From contig NZ_SRLB01000018.1 of the NCBI RefSeq assembly GCF_004745635.1, positions 62,001-126,000 on the forward strand: 64,000 nt of DNA, read 5' to 3'. The position numbers were made by a program, and so were the translations under genes. Below, piece by piece: positions 25,969 through 34,750 of this stretch. The DNA is from Methylobacterium nonmethylotrophicum (lineage in GTDB: Bacteria; Pseudomonadota; Alphaproteobacteria; Rhizobiales; Beijerinckiaceae). Below the pieces are notes generated by a model. That model saw only the letters and a list, made by a program, of their open reading frames with translations, searched no databases and was not told the DNA's origin. Positions within the stretch are counted from its first letter, which is position 1. The number at the start of each line of letters is the position of its first letter.

Positions 25969-26985
25969 TCACGCCGCGTGGCGGTCGGCCCCGGCGCCGA
26001 AATGGCCGATGTAGCGCGGCGCGATCGCCTCGACGGGGAGCACCACGAAGACGTCGGTCGTGCCGAACTGGTGATCGACCACCGCGCCGTCGCCGAAGGT
26101 GGCACCGACCCGGAGATATCCCTTGATCAGCGGCGGCAGCGCCTGGAGGGCGGCCTTGGGGTCGATCGCCTCGCGGCTGAGGCGGTCCATGGCGACGTGC
26201 CGGCCCGGCAGCGCGCGGGCGCGCCAGCCCTCGGGGGCGCGGGCGAAGTGGTGCAGGAAGCTCAGGGGCAGCGCGAGGCGGTCCGGATCGGTGCCCTCGA
26301 GGCTGGCGCAGCCGAGCATCGCGTCGATGCGGTGATGCAGGACGTAGGTCCAGATGCCGTGCCACAAGAGCTCGACGGTGCGCTTGGTGCGGTAGGGCTT
26401 GAGCACGCAGGAGCGGCCGAGCTCGAGCACGCGCTTGCCGGCATTGGCCTCGAGCACCGGGCCGAGGTCGTACTCGCCGGCGGTGTAGAAGCCGAAATGG
26501 CGGTCGGCCTGCTCCTGGCGCAGCAGCCGGTAGGTGCCCACCACCCGGGGCTTGGGCTTGCGGAAGGGCTTCGCTTCCTGGGCGGCGTGATCGATGACGA
26601 GGAGGTGGTCGCAGACCGCGTCGTACTCGTCGGCGTCGCGGCGCTTGATCAGCGCCAGGCCGGTCGGGATCGCCGCCATCTCCTCGTAGAAGACGCGGTA
26701 GCGCAGGCGCTGGGCCCGCTTGACCTCCTTCGGCGTCGTCGCGAGGCGCACCTCGAGGGAGCCGATCCGGCCGAGCACCGGGTCGAGCCCGGGGGTGGGG
26801 AAATGCTTCAGGCGCGGGAAGAGCCGCGAGGGCTGGCCGAAGCCCTTCTGGCCAAGCCCCTTCTGGCCAAATCCCTTGAGGTGGATGCCACCTTCGGCGG
26901 CGCGGCCGAGGAGGCGCGCGAGGGGGATGCCGGGCGGAGCAGCGCGGCCGTCGCCAGCGGGGCCGCGGGTGAGGAACGGAACCAT
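25969..26985 (-). CDS. olsB: OlsB-type L-ornithine N-alpha-acyltransferase
   Basis: A 338-residue GNAT-fold acyltransferase of the OlsB family, which forms lyso-ornithine lipid from ornithine and 3-hydroxyacyl-ACP. Characteristic segments are VRLATTPKEVKRAQRLRYRVF, VVGTYRLLRQEQA, LELGRSCVLKPYRTKRTVELLWHGI and LIKGYLRVGATFGDGAVVDHQF with FGTTDVFVVLP. It is longer at the N-terminus than classical OlsB (about 290); this extra part holds a short tandem GFGQKG-type repeat near residues 40-55. OlsA is not adjacent. Phosphate limitation commonly regulates OlsB, but no pho box was identified here. Confidence 0.85.
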   Translation of the reverse strand: MVPFLTRGPAGDGRAAPPGIPLARLLGRAAEGGIHLKGFGQKGLGQKGFGQPSRLFPRLKHFPTPGLDPVLGRIGSLEVRLATTPKEVKRAQRLRYRVFYEEMAAIPTGLALIKRRDADEYDAVCDHLLVIDHAAQEAKPFRKPKPRVVGTYRLLRQEQADRHFGFYTAGEYDLGPVLEANAGKRVLELGRSCVLKPYRTKRTVELLWHGIWTYVLHHRIDAMLGCASLEGTDPDRLALPLSFLHHFARAPEGWRARALPGRHVAMDRLSREAIDPKAALQALPPLIKGYLRVGATFGDGAVVDHQFGTTDVFVVLPVEAIAPRYIGHFGAGADRHAA

Positions 26986-27154
26986 GGTCGAGGCATCCCG
27001 TGCGGCGCCGACCGATCCGGCGCCCGTGAGGCGGTCGCCGCGACCGCCCCCGCGTGGCGACAGGACACCACGAAGCCGGCACGGGAATATGACAGACGTT
27101 TACATTGAGCGACAATCGGTTGGCGGGGCGGCACCGCCCCGCCGCGTCGAACGG

Positions 27155-27550
27155 TCAGACGAACTGGCCGAGGCCCGGGACCGAGCCGACGATCGGGCCC
27201 ATCACGTCCTCGCCGGCCTTCTCGCGGCCATAGGCGAACAGCTCGCGGCCGAGCGGCTGCATCTGGCCCATCGGCACGCCGGCCGACATCAGCTTCTGGC
27301 CGAGCGCCATCACGCCCCCGCCCATCATGCCGCCGAGCATGCCCATCAGGCCGCCGCCGCCCTCCCCGGGCCCGCCGTCGCCGGACTGGGCGATCGCCGT
27401 CTCGGCACCCGGCATCGCCGCGATCAGGCGGCCGACCTCCTCGGGCGGGCCCTCCTTCTGCAGGAAGGCCAGGATGAGCCCGATCGCCTTCTGGGCCGTG
27501 GTCGCGTCGAGTCCCGTGGCCTGCGTCACCCGGGCAACAAGCTCTTCCAT
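27155..27550 (-). CDS. DUF2267/DUF2780-like small protein
   Basis: A 131-residue protein. Residues 1-60 (MEELVARVTQATGLDATTAQKAIGLILAFLQKEGPPEEV) resemble the helical DUF2267-type fold. A Gly/Met-rich flexible segment (GGPGEGGGGLMGMLGGMMGGGVM) follows. The C-terminus GREKAGEDVMGPIVGSVPGLGQFV is amphipathic. The ATG has a GGAGACC-like site. Similar proteins are common in methylobacteria with no known role. It is transcribed away from rplU across a 274-base divergent gap. Confidence 0.7.
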   Translation of the reverse strand: MEELVARVTQATGLDATTAQKAIGLILAFLQKEGPPEEVGRLIAAMPGAETAIAQSGDGGPGEGGGGLMGMLGGMMGGGVMALGQKLMSAGVPMGQMQPLGRELFAYGREKAGEDVMGPIVGSVPGLGQFV

Positions 27551-27824
27551 CGTGGTCTCCCGCACGTCAGCGTGCGACTGCCGGCCGGCACGCCGCCGGG
27601 CGGTCTTCGGCGAAGGCCGGCGGGAAATCAAGGCGGGCCCCGAAACCGGGGACCTGAGCGTTGACAGACGCCGCCCGCGCCCGTAACGGTGTTGCCTGGC
27701 GCGCGGACCGGCCGGTCCGCGCGCCGTCGCGTTCGCGGCAGCCGAATCGGGCGCCCGGACGTCAACTGTCAAAAAGACGACCCCGGCCATGCGCCGGAGG
27801 CCGGATGGAACACGGACGAGAACG

Positions 27825-28142
27825 ATGTTCGCAGTGATCAAGACCGGCGGCAAGCAGTACCGCGTCGCCGCCAACGACGTCATCACGATCGAGAAGCTCG
27901 AGGGCGAGGCCGGCACCGCGGTCACCTTCGGCGAGGTGCTGCTGTTCACCGACGGCGCCGGCGCGACCCAGGTCGGCGCCCCGCTGGTCTCGGGCGTCAG
28001 CGTCGCCGGCGAGATCGTCGAGCAGACCCGCGGCCCGAAGGTCATCGCCTTCAAGAAGCGCCGCCGCCAGAACTCGCGCCGCAAGCGCGGTCATCGCCAG
28101 GACCTCACCGTGGTCCGCGTCACGGGCATCAGCGCCGCGTAA
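27825..28142 (+). CDS. rplU: 50S ribosomal protein L21
   Basis: Ribosomal protein L21 binds 23S rRNA domain I near L20. The 105-residue product has MFAVIKTGGKQYRV at the N-terminus and VIAFKKRRRQNSRRKRGHRQ followed by TVVRVTGI, all diagnostic. It heads the conserved rplU-rpmA-GNAT-obgE-proB order of Rhizobiales. A growth-rate regulated promoter is expected in the 274 bases upstream, but I could not define its boxes. Confidence 0.98.
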   Translation: MFAVIKTGGKQYRVAANDVITIEKLEGEAGTAVTFGEVLLFTDGAGATQVGAPLVSGVSVAGEIVEQTRGPKVIAFKKRRRQNSRRKRGHRQDLTVVRVTGISAA

Positions 28143-28184
28143 AGCTGGCCGCGAGCCCTTTTCCCAGATTCAGGAGTTAGCCCC

Positions 28185-28466
28185 ATGGCTCACAAGAAGG
28201 CAGGCGGTTCGTCCCGCAACGGTCGCGATTCGGCCGGTCGTCGTCTCGGCGTGAAGAAGTTCGGCAGCGAAGCCGTGATCGCCGGCAACATTATCGTGCG
28301 TCAGCGCGGCACCAAGTGGCATCCCGGCACCAATGTCGGCATGGGCACCGACCATACCCTCTTCGCCCTCACCGATGGCCGCGTGCAATTCGTGACGAAA
28401 CGAGGCCGCGCCTTCGTAGCGGTGGTCGCCAACGACCCCGCCCCGGCCCTGGAGGCCGCTGAGTAA
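28185..28466 (+). CDS. rpmA: 50S ribosomal protein L27
   Basis: Ribosomal protein L27, whose N-terminal tail (AHKKAGGSSRNGRDSAGRRLGVKKFG) reaches the peptidyl-transferase centre. The 93-residue sequence continues with GNIIVRQRGTKWHPGTNVGMGTDHTLFAL and the usual acidic end. AGGAG stands before the ATG. It follows rplU by 42 bases and is followed by an intrinsic terminator at 28574. Confidence 0.99.
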   Translation: MAHKKAGGSSRNGRDSAGRRLGVKKFGSEAVIAGNIIVRQRGTKWHPGTNVGMGTDHTLFALTDGRVQFVTKRGRAFVAVVANDPAPALEAAE

Positions 28467-28573
28467 CCCGACGGAGCCAGTGACGAGGGAGCTCCGCCGG
28501 TGTCCCCACACCGACCCGGCGACTCCTGCTCATCTTAGGCCTCGATACGGCCGAGCTCCGAGCGAGATCACGA

Positions 28574-28604
28574 GGGGAAGGTGGGGCACCACCTTCCCCT
28601 TCGT
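28574..28604 (+). terminator. Terminator after rplU-rpmA
   Basis: GGGGAAGGTGG (28574-28584) pairs with CCACCTTCCCC (28589-28599) across a GGCA loop. TTCGTCGTTCT follows. The T-tract is broken, so termination may be partial, allowing read-through into the GNAT, obgE and proB genes. Confidence 0.75.
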
Positions 28605-28659
28605 CGTTCTCGTAACCGCGCCCGAGCGGCAGGCTCTGGGTTCGGATCGGAGTCAGGCG

Positions 28660-29295
28660 ATGTTTCCCGACCTCACCCGCGACGATGTCTTCCGGCTCGA
28701 GACCCGGAGGCTGTGGCTGCGCTGGGCCCGCCAGGGCGACGCGCAAGCCCTCGTCCGCCTCGCCGGTGAGAAAGCCGTAGCCGGGATGACCGCCCGCATT
28801 CCGCATCCGCTCGACCCGCCGGCCGTGGATCAGTTCATCCTCGAGTCGCGGCGGGCCAATGCGGACGGGCATGCGCTGATCATGGCGATCACGCCCCGGC
28901 GCCAGCCGACGCAGGCGATCGGCGTCGTGAGCATCGAGCCCGACCCGGAGGGCGGCTCAGCCCATCTCGGCTACTGGCTCGGCACGCCGCATTGGGGCCA
29001 GGGGCTCGCCACGGAGGCCGCGCGGGCGATGATCGACGCCTTCTTCGCCTATACGGAGGGGAGCGAGCTCAGCGCGTCGGCCCGGGTGGTGAACCCCGCC
29101 TCGCGGCGGGTGTTGGAGAAGTGCGGCTTCGCCTCGGTCGGCTCCGGCCTGCAGGCGTTCCCGGCCCGCGGCGGCGTCTTCCCGGTCGACCGCTTCCGGC
29201 TCGACCGGCGGGCCTGGGACAGCCTGAAGACCTGGCACGCGGCGGGCCTCGTCTTCGCGCGCCACGACCGGCCGGAATGCCGGGCCGGCGCCTGA
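28660..29295 (+). CDS. GNAT family N-acetyltransferase (RimJ/RimL-like)
   Basis: A 211-residue acetyltransferase of the RimJ/RimL-like group. It has LETRRLWLRWARQGDAQALVRLA at the start, the acetyl-CoA site LGTPHWGQGLATEAARAMIDAFF (Q/GxGxA pattern) and VVNPASRRVLEKCGF. The conserved position between rpmA and obgE in Rhizobiales suggests a ribosome-related acceptor. The chosen ATG (MFPDLTRDD) begins where family similarity begins. The acceptor is unknown. Confidence 0.88.
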   Translation: MFPDLTRDDVFRLETRRLWLRWARQGDAQALVRLAGEKAVAGMTARIPHPLDPPAVDQFILESRRANADGHALIMAITPRRQPTQAIGVVSIEPDPEGGSAHLGYWLGTPHWGQGLATEAARAMIDAFFAYTEGSELSASARVVNPASRRVLEKCGFASVGSGLQAFPARGGVFPVDRFRLDRRAWDSLKTWHAAGLVFARHDRPECRAGA

Positions 29296-29359
29296 TCTGA
29301 CCGCGACCGGCGGCCGGGGCCCTCCCCGGCCGTCCTCACCCCATTCTGGAGTTTGTCCC

Positions 29360-30388
29360 GTGAAGTTCCTCGACGAGGCCAAGGTCTACGTCCGCTCGGG
29401 AGACGGCGGCGCCGGCTGCGTCTCGTTCCGGCGGGAGAAGTTCATCGAGTTCGGCGGGCCCGACGGCGGCGACGGCGGCCGGGGCGGCGACGTCTGGGTC
29501 GAGTGCGTCGAGGGACTGAACACCCTGATCGACTACCGCTACCAGCAGCACTTCAAGGCCCGCAAGGGTGAGCACGGCTCGGGCCGCAACCGCGCCGGGG
29601 GCAAGGGCGAGGACGTGGTGCTGAAGGTTCCGGCCGGCACCGAGATCCTGTCGGAGGACCGCGAGACCCTGATCGCCGACATGACGCAGGTCGGCCAGCG
29701 GGTGCGGCTCGCCAAGGGCGGCAACGGCGGCTTCGGCAACGCCTACTTCACCACCTCGACCAACCGCGCGCCCCGCCACGCCAATCCGGGCCTCGAGGGC
29801 GAGGAGCACTGGCTCTGGCTGCGGCTGAAGCTCATCGCCGATGCGGGCCTCGTCGGGCTGCCGAATGCCGGCAAGTCGACCTTCCTCGCCGCCGTCACGG
29901 CGGCGAAACCGAAGATCGCCGACTATCCCTTCACCACCCTGCATCCGGGCCTCGGCGTCGTGCGGGTCGACACCCGCGAATTCGTGCTCGCCGACATCCC
30001 GGGCCTGATCGAGGGGGCGCATGAGGGCGTCGGCCTCGGCGACAAGTTCCTGGCCCATGTCGAGCGCTGCCGGGTGCTGCTCCACCTCGTCGAGGGCACG
30101 AGCGAGGATGCCGGCGCCGCCTACCGGCTGGTGCGCACCGAGCTCGAGGCCTACGGCCACGGCCTTGCCGACAAGCCCGAGGTGGTGGCCCTGTCGAAGG
30201 CCGACGCCCTCGACCCCGAGACCCTGGCGCTCCAGCTCGAGCGGCTCGAGGCCGAGACGGGCCAAAAGCCCCTCGTCCTGTCCTCGGCCACGCGCCAGGG
30301 CGTGACGGAGGCCCTGCGCGCCCTGATGGCGCGCATGGATGCGGTCGCGGCCGAGACGCCGGCGGAGCGGGTGGCCTGGCAGCCTTGA
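29360..30388 (+). CDS. obgE: GTPase ObgE/CgtA
   Basis: Essential GTPase that binds the 50S subunit and couples ribosome assembly to cell state. The 342-residue product has the Gly-rich Obg domain (RSGDGGAGCVSFRREKFIEFGGPDGGDGGRGG, about 12-43), then a G domain with G1 GLPNAGKST, G3 DIPGLIEGAHEGVGLGDKFL and G4 SKAD. As in other alphaproteobacteria, it lacks the C-terminal OCT domain. The start is GTG with TGGAG upstream. It is 64 bases downstream of the GNAT gene. Confidence 0.98.
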   Translation: MKFLDEAKVYVRSGDGGAGCVSFRREKFIEFGGPDGGDGGRGGDVWVECVEGLNTLIDYRYQQHFKARKGEHGSGRNRAGGKGEDVVLKVPAGTEILSEDRETLIADMTQVGQRVRLAKGGNGGFGNAYFTTSTNRAPRHANPGLEGEEHWLWLRLKLIADAGLVGLPNAGKSTFLAAVTAAKPKIADYPFTTLHPGLGVVRVDTREFVLADIPGLIEGAHEGVGLGDKFLAHVERCRVLLHLVEGTSEDAGAAYRLVRTELEAYGHGLADKPEVVALSKADALDPETLALQLERLEAETGQKPLVLSSATRQGVTEALRALMARMDAVAAETPAERVAWQP

Positions 30389-30424
30389 GGCGCCGGGCGA
30401 GGGATTCGGGAACGAGGATCGATT

Positions 30425-30703
30425 GTGACCGAGAGGCTGGTCATCACTGATCCGGATACGATCGCTCTCGTGCATCGTGAAGCCGTGAGGCTCGGAACGA
30501 CGCCGGAGGATGTGGTTCTTCGGGCCCTGCGCGCCTTCGAGGCCATGCTGCCTCCTGTCGACCATGCGACCGCGTGCATTGCGGCCGAACCGTCCGATTT
30601 CATCGGCCGGGCCCTCGCCCGCGCCGCATCGGCAAGAGCCGCGCTTCCCCCTGGAGCGAACACGGACCAGGGTGAACTCGACGACGATCCCGACCTGCGG
30701 TGA
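30425..30703 (+). CDS. Antitoxin-like protein (Rv0623/VapB type) without a visible toxin
   Basis: A 92-residue protein whose first half (ITDPDTIALVHREAVRLGTTPEDVVLRALRAF) resembles the ribbon-helix-helix part of Rv0623-type antitoxins. The second half is Ala-rich and acidic at the end. The GTG start follows AACGAGGATCG. A GTG at 30700 overlaps its stop but opens only an upstream extension of proB, not a toxin. There is no PIN-domain gene next to it. It lies between obgE and proB, an order otherwise conserved, so it looks like an insertion. It could be an orphan regulator. Confidence 0.55.
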   Translation: MTERLVITDPDTIALVHREAVRLGTTPEDVVLRALRAFEAMLPPVDHATACIAAEPSDFIGRALARAASARAALPPGANTDQGELDDDPDLR

Positions 30704-30795
30704 CGATCGCGGATGGTGCGGCCTCGCCTTTGCGGACGGTCCGTCCTATGGCTCCGCTCCTGCCGCGTTCCGCCAGCAAGGACACGACCTCCAGC

Positions 30796-31950
30796 ATGAC
30801 CGCCCCCGTCCGCAGCGAGCCCCCGGTCGTGACCCCCACCCTCGACCAGTTCCGCCGCGTCGTCCTGAAGGTCGGCTCGGCGCTCCTCGTCGATCGCGCC
30901 CGGGGGCGGCTGCGCCACGCCTGGCTCGCGGCTTTGGCCGAGGACATCGCCGACCTGCACGGGCGCGGCATCGACGTGCTGGTAGTCTCCTCCGGCTCGA
31001 TCGCGCTCGGGCGCACGGTGCTCGGCTTCGGCCCCGGGCCGTTGCGGCTCGAGGAGAGTCAGGCCGCGGCGGCGGTGGGACAGATCGCCCTCGCGCGCCA
31101 CTGGTCGGAGGCGCTCGCCCATCACGGCATCGTCGCCGGCCAGATCCTGGTGACGCCGCAGGATACCGAGGAGCGCCGGCGCTACCTCAATGCGCGCGCC
31201 ACCACCCTCAAGCTCCTGGAGGAGCGCGCCGTCCCGGTCGTCAACGAGAACGACACGGTGGCGACCTCGGAGATCCGCTACGGCGACAACGATCGGCTGG
31301 CCGCCCGGGTCGCCACGATGATCGGCGCCGACCTGCTGGTGCTCTTTTCCGACATCGACGGGCTCTACACCGCGCCGCCGGCGAGCGACCCGAATGCCGA
31401 GCACCTGCCTGTCATCGCCCGGATCACCCCGGAGATCGACGCCATGGCGGGCGGCCCGGCCTCGGAGCTGTCGCGCGGCGGCATGCGCACTAAGGTCGAG
31501 GCGGCCAAGATCGCGGTCTCGGGCGGCACGCACATGCTGATCGCCGACGGTCGGGGCAAGAACCCGCTCAAGGCGGTGGCGTCGGGCGCGCGCTGCTCGT
31601 GGTTCCTCGCCGGCTCGACGCCGGGTGCGGCCCGCAAGACCTGGATCGCCGGCTCGCTCGAGCCCCGCGGCACCCTGACGATCGACGCGGGCGCGGCGCG
31701 CGCGCTCCAGGGCGGCGCGAGCCTGCTGCCGGTCGGCGTCACGCGGGTCGAGGGCAGCTTCAGCCGCGGCGACGCGGTGACGATCCGGGCCGGCGACGGC
31801 ACGGTGCTCGGCCGCGGCCTCGTGGCCTACGACAGCGACGATGCCGGCCGGATCCTCGGGCGGTCGAGCCGGGAGATCGAGGCGGTGCTCGGCTATCCGG
31901 GCCGGGCCGCGATGGTGCATCGGGACGATCTGGCGTTGGTGGGCGATTAA
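30796..31950 (+). CDS. proB: Glutamate 5-kinase
   Basis: First step of proline synthesis: phosphorylates L-glutamate to gamma-glutamyl phosphate. The 384-residue product has the amino-acid kinase domain (RRVVLKVGSALLV, VLVVSSGSIALG, VVNENDTVATSEIRYGDNDRLAARVA, DIDGLYTAPP, GGMRTKVEAAKIA) and a C-terminal PUA domain (ALQGGASLLPVGVTRVEGSFSRGDAV). ATG 30796 is chosen by alignment; an in-frame GTG at 30700 overlaps the upstream stop. proA, often next in Rhizobiales, is not found downstream here. Confidence 0.97.
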   Translation: MTAPVRSEPPVVTPTLDQFRRVVLKVGSALLVDRARGRLRHAWLAALAEDIADLHGRGIDVLVVSSGSIALGRTVLGFGPGPLRLEESQAAAAVGQIALARHWSEALAHHGIVAGQILVTPQDTEERRRYLNARATTLKLLEERAVPVVNENDTVATSEIRYGDNDRLAARVATMIGADLLVLFSDIDGLYTAPPASDPNAEHLPVIARITPEIDAMAGGPASELSRGGMRTKVEAAKIAVSGGTHMLIADGRGKNPLKAVASGARCSWFLAGSTPGAARKTWIAGSLEPRGTLTIDAGAARALQGGASLLPVGVTRVEGSFSRGDAVTIRAGDGTVLGRGLVAYDSDDAGRILGRSSREIEAVLGYPGRAAMVHRDDLALVGD

Positions 31951-32053
31951 GGAGCTTTCGATCGCGGGGCCAGCCGAGCGGCTCTCGCACCAACGAGACG
32001 CTGCCTCGGACCGGACGTGCTGAAGGTGGGTTTCCCGCGGCTGTGCCTGCCTG

Positions 32054-32419
32054 TCAGAAATCTCTCGGGCAAGCGAGGTGCCAGCGTCGATCCGTTGTTT
32101 GATACACGGACAAATCGATCCGAGTTCCGAAAGGCGGATATATGAACAAACAACGTGGGCGGGGGAGTGACTCAATCCCCAATTTCTGAGCGTCTTCTCC
32201 CGTTATTTTAATCGCACCTGCGCAATTTTTGTCCTTCTCGAAACCAAGAAAAACAGCATTGATCTCTTCCTTTGCAATTATATCTTTAGATTTGGTTGTA
32301 CGGTCCTTCCATTGCGAGCGACATTCGCCCAAATCTTGAATGGCGACTACGAAGCATTGGCATTGCGCATGAGCGGGACCACAGAGCAGAGCCAATGCGA
32401 CCAACGACCTGGCGATCAC
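32054..32419 (-). CDS. Secreted Cys-rich orphan in an AT-richer patch
   Basis: A 121-residue protein with a signal peptide (MIARSLVALALLCGPAHAQC) and six Cys in all (QCQCF, LGECRSQW, DKNCAGAIKI, PRCLFIYPP, HLACPRDF plus the one in the signal). It has a basic middle (KDRTTKSKDIIAKEEINAVFLGF). The base composition is clearly lower in G+C than the neighbours and third codon positions often end in A or T, suggesting recent transfer. No family is recognised; disulfide-bonded periplasmic location is inferred. It stands alone downstream of proB, on the opposite strand. Confidence 0.6.
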   Translation of the reverse strand: MIARSLVALALLCGPAHAQCQCFVVAIQDLGECRSQWKDRTTKSKDIIAKEEINAVFLGFEKDKNCAGAIKITGEDAQKLGIESLPRPRCLFIYPPFGTRIDLSVYQTTDRRWHLACPRDF

Positions 32420-32746
32420 TGAGTTGACTCCATGCCCTAGAGTTCAATGCGTTGAGCCATGTTGCGCAGATCCGCTCATGGGCGCAAGAGTCTCCTCAGC
32501 GATCCAAGCCGGATCCGACTTGCACTTGGCAGGTCCGGCATTTGGCAGATTCAGGCCTATCCGCCACAACCGCACTTATGGTCGCGACCCCGAGGTGACG
32601 ATGGAGGATGTCGAGCCGGCCGCGCCGGTCGATCGATGTCGGCACGACTCCAGACACGAAGAAGGCGCCTGAGGGGCGTGTGACCGCCCCTGGCGCCTGC
32701 TTGGAACATCGAGCGTCCGTCACCCCGGCGGACCGGGGCGCGCGGC
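32420..32746. other. Intergenic region, 327 bases
   Basis: This gap lies upstream of the leftward secreted orphan and downstream of the leftward 70-aa gene. It includes the terminator of the latter (32663-32698). The remainder shows no coding signal or RNA. A promoter for the secreted orphan should lie within the first 80 bases. Confidence 0.5.
32653..32698 (-). terminator. Terminator for the leftward 70-aa gene
   Basis: AGGCGCC (32663-32669) and GGCGCCT (32692-32698) form an outer stem, with GGGGCG/CGCCCC (32673-32678 and 32685-32690) inside. Read on the minus strand the hairpin is followed by TCTTCGTGTC. It lies about 50 bases after the stop at 32747. Confidence 0.7.
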
Positions 32747-32959
32747 TCAGCAGAAGTACTGGCCGATGCGGCGCTCGAGATCGTCGGTGATGCGGCCGCC
32801 GTTGGTCTCGACGTACTCGCCGATCTGGCGCTCCAGGCGACGCTGGTTGGCGTCGTGGACCGCGCGGACCATGCGGCTGACGAGGGTGAGGATGCCGGGC
32901 TCCATGTCGGAGCGCTCCTCGGCGGGGGTGATGAGCGAGTGGGTGATGACCGCGAGCAT
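32747..32959 (-). CDS. Small hypothetical protein (70 aa)
   Basis: A 70-residue helical protein (starts MLAVITHSLITPAEERSD). Charged repeats such as RRLERQIGEYVETNGGRITDDLERRIGQYFC suggest a short coiled coil with a terminal Cys. GGAG stands at proper distance before this ATG; an in-frame ATG at 32971 would add MEIP. A terminator follows. It is the type of small protein common in methylobacteria; role unknown. Confidence 0.6.
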   Translation of the reverse strand: MLAVITHSLITPAEERSDMEPGILTLVSRMVRAVHDANQRRLERQIGEYVETNGGRITDDLERRIGQYFC

Positions 32960-33288
32960 GGGGATCTCCATTGAGATTGCGCGCGGGCGTTTCCGGTGTT
33001 CTTGTTGCAATGCAATATGGTCGCTATCGCGGTGCACACAAGCGTCGCCGGTGCAGCGGCGCCATGCGCATCCGGCATGCCGAGCGGGCCGGCCCGGTTA
33101 ACCCGCCGGTAAAGCTTCGGTGCTGCGCGCCAACGGGTTGACCCCGCGGATCCGAGGCGTCAATCACCCGGTCGCCTGCACCCCGTCGCCCGCGCGTCAT
33201 CCTGGCCTGCTAGGCGAGCCGACCGGCTCGGGGGGAGTTGTCCCCGCAGGCGGGGCACCGCAGCCACAATCCGGAGACCTTGAGCGCC

Positions 33289-34737
33289 ATGACCGACCGC
33301 GCCACGACCGACTGGCCCGTCCACGGCCGCATCAGCGGCCCCATCGTGATGATCGGCTTCGGCTCGATCGGCCGGGGCACCCTGCCCCTGATCGAGCGCC
33401 ACTTCACCTACGACAAGGCCCGGTTCACGGTGGTGGAGCCGTCGGATTCCCACAAGGCGCTCGCCGACAAGCACGGCCTGCGCTTCCGGCAGGTTGCGCT
33501 GACCAAGGACAATTATCGCGAGGTGCTGACGCCGCTCCTCACCGAGGGGGGCGGCCAGGGCTTCTGCGTCAACCTCTCGGTCGACACCTCGTCGCGGGAC
33601 ATCATGGAGCTGTGCCGCGAGATCGGCGCGCTCTACATCGACACCGTCGCCGAGCCGTGGCCGGGCTTCTACTTCGACAAGAACGCCGGGCCGGCCGACC
33701 GCACCAACTACGCGTTGCGCGAGCAGATCCTCGACGCGCGCCGCCGCAAGCCCGGCGGGCCGACCGCGGTGTCGTGCTGCGGCGCCAATCCCGGCATGGT
33801 GTCGTGGTTCGTCAAGCAGGCGCTCCTCAACGTCGCGGCCGATCTCGGCCTGCAGACGCCCGAGCCGAAGACCCGCGAGGACTGGGCCGCGCTGATGCGC
33901 GAGACCGGCGTCAAGGGCATCCACATCGCCGAGCGCGACACCCAGCGCGCCAAGTCCGAGAAGCCGCAGGGCGTGTTCGTCAACACTTGGTCGGTCGAGG
34001 GCTTCGTCTCGGAAGGAAACCAGCCGGCCGAGCTCGGCTGGGGCACACACGAGACCTGGATGCCGGAGAACGGCCGCACCCTCCCGAATGACGCCCCGGC
34101 GATCTACCTGCTCCAGCCCGGCGCCGACACCCGCGTGCGCTCCTGGACCCCGACCGCGCAGGCGCAGTTCGGCTTCCTCGTCACCCACAACGAGGCGATC
34201 TCGATCGCCGACTACTACACGGTGCGCCAGGACGGGAAGGCGGTCTACCGGCCGACCTGCCATTACGCCTACCATCCCTGCAACGAGGCGGTGCTGTCGC
34301 TGCACGAGATGTGGGGCCAGGCCGGCCGGGTGCAGGAGCAGCACCACATCCTCGACGAGAACGAGATCGTCGACGGCATCGACGAGCTCGGCGTGCTGCT
34401 CTACGGCCACGGCAAGAACGCCTACTGGTACGGCTCGCAGCTCTCGATCGAGGAGACCCGCCGCATCGCCCCATACCAGAACGCCACCGGCCTGCAGGTG
34501 ACCTCCGCCGTGCTCGCCGGCATGGTCTGGGCGCTGGAGAACCCCGAGGCCGGCATCGTCGAGGCCGACGAGGTCGACTTCCGCCGCTGCCTCGAGGTGC
34601 AGCTGCCGTATCTCGGTCCCGTGATCGGGGTCTACACCGACTGGACGCCGCTCTCCGGCCGCCCCGGCCTCTTCCCGGAGGACATCGACGCGAGCGATCC
34701 CTGGCAGTTCCGCAACGTGCTGGTGCACGGGGCTTGA
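33289..34737 (+). CDS. hss: Homospermidine synthase
   Basis: It makes sym-homospermidine from two putrescines with NAD+ as prosthetic redox carrier; homospermidine is a main polyamine of many alphaproteobacteria. The 482-residue product is of family length. It has the Rossmann GFGSIGRG near residue 20, SCCGANPGMVSWFVKQAL, YHPCNEAVLSLHEMWG and YWYGSQLSIEETRRIAP. ATG 33289 follows CCGGAGACC. It stands alone. A hairpin follows the stop codon. Confidence 0.97.
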   Translation: MTDRATTDWPVHGRISGPIVMIGFGSIGRGTLPLIERHFTYDKARFTVVEPSDSHKALADKHGLRFRQVALTKDNYREVLTPLLTEGGGQGFCVNLSVDTSSRDIMELCREIGALYIDTVAEPWPGFYFDKNAGPADRTNYALREQILDARRRKPGGPTAVSCCGANPGMVSWFVKQALLNVAADLGLQTPEPKTREDWAALMRETGVKGIHIAERDTQRAKSEKPQGVFVNTWSVEGFVSEGNQPAELGWGTHETWMPENGRTLPNDAPAIYLLQPGADTRVRSWTPTAQAQFGFLVTHNEAISIADYYTVRQDGKAVYRPTCHYAYHPCNEAVLSLHEMWGQAGRVQEQHHILDENEIVDGIDELGVLLYGHGKNAYWYGSQLSIEETRRIAPYQNATGLQVTSAVLAGMVWALENPEAGIVEADEVDFRRCLEVQLPYLGPVIGVYTDWTPLSGRPGLFPEDIDASDPWQFRNVLVHGA

Positions 34738-34750
34738 CGCGCAAACACGC

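Noticed and set aside
30425..30800. Complete toxin-antitoxin pair after obgE
   Set aside because: Only the antitoxin-like half is seen. The following frame is the proB start region, with no PIN-domain or RelE-type toxin.
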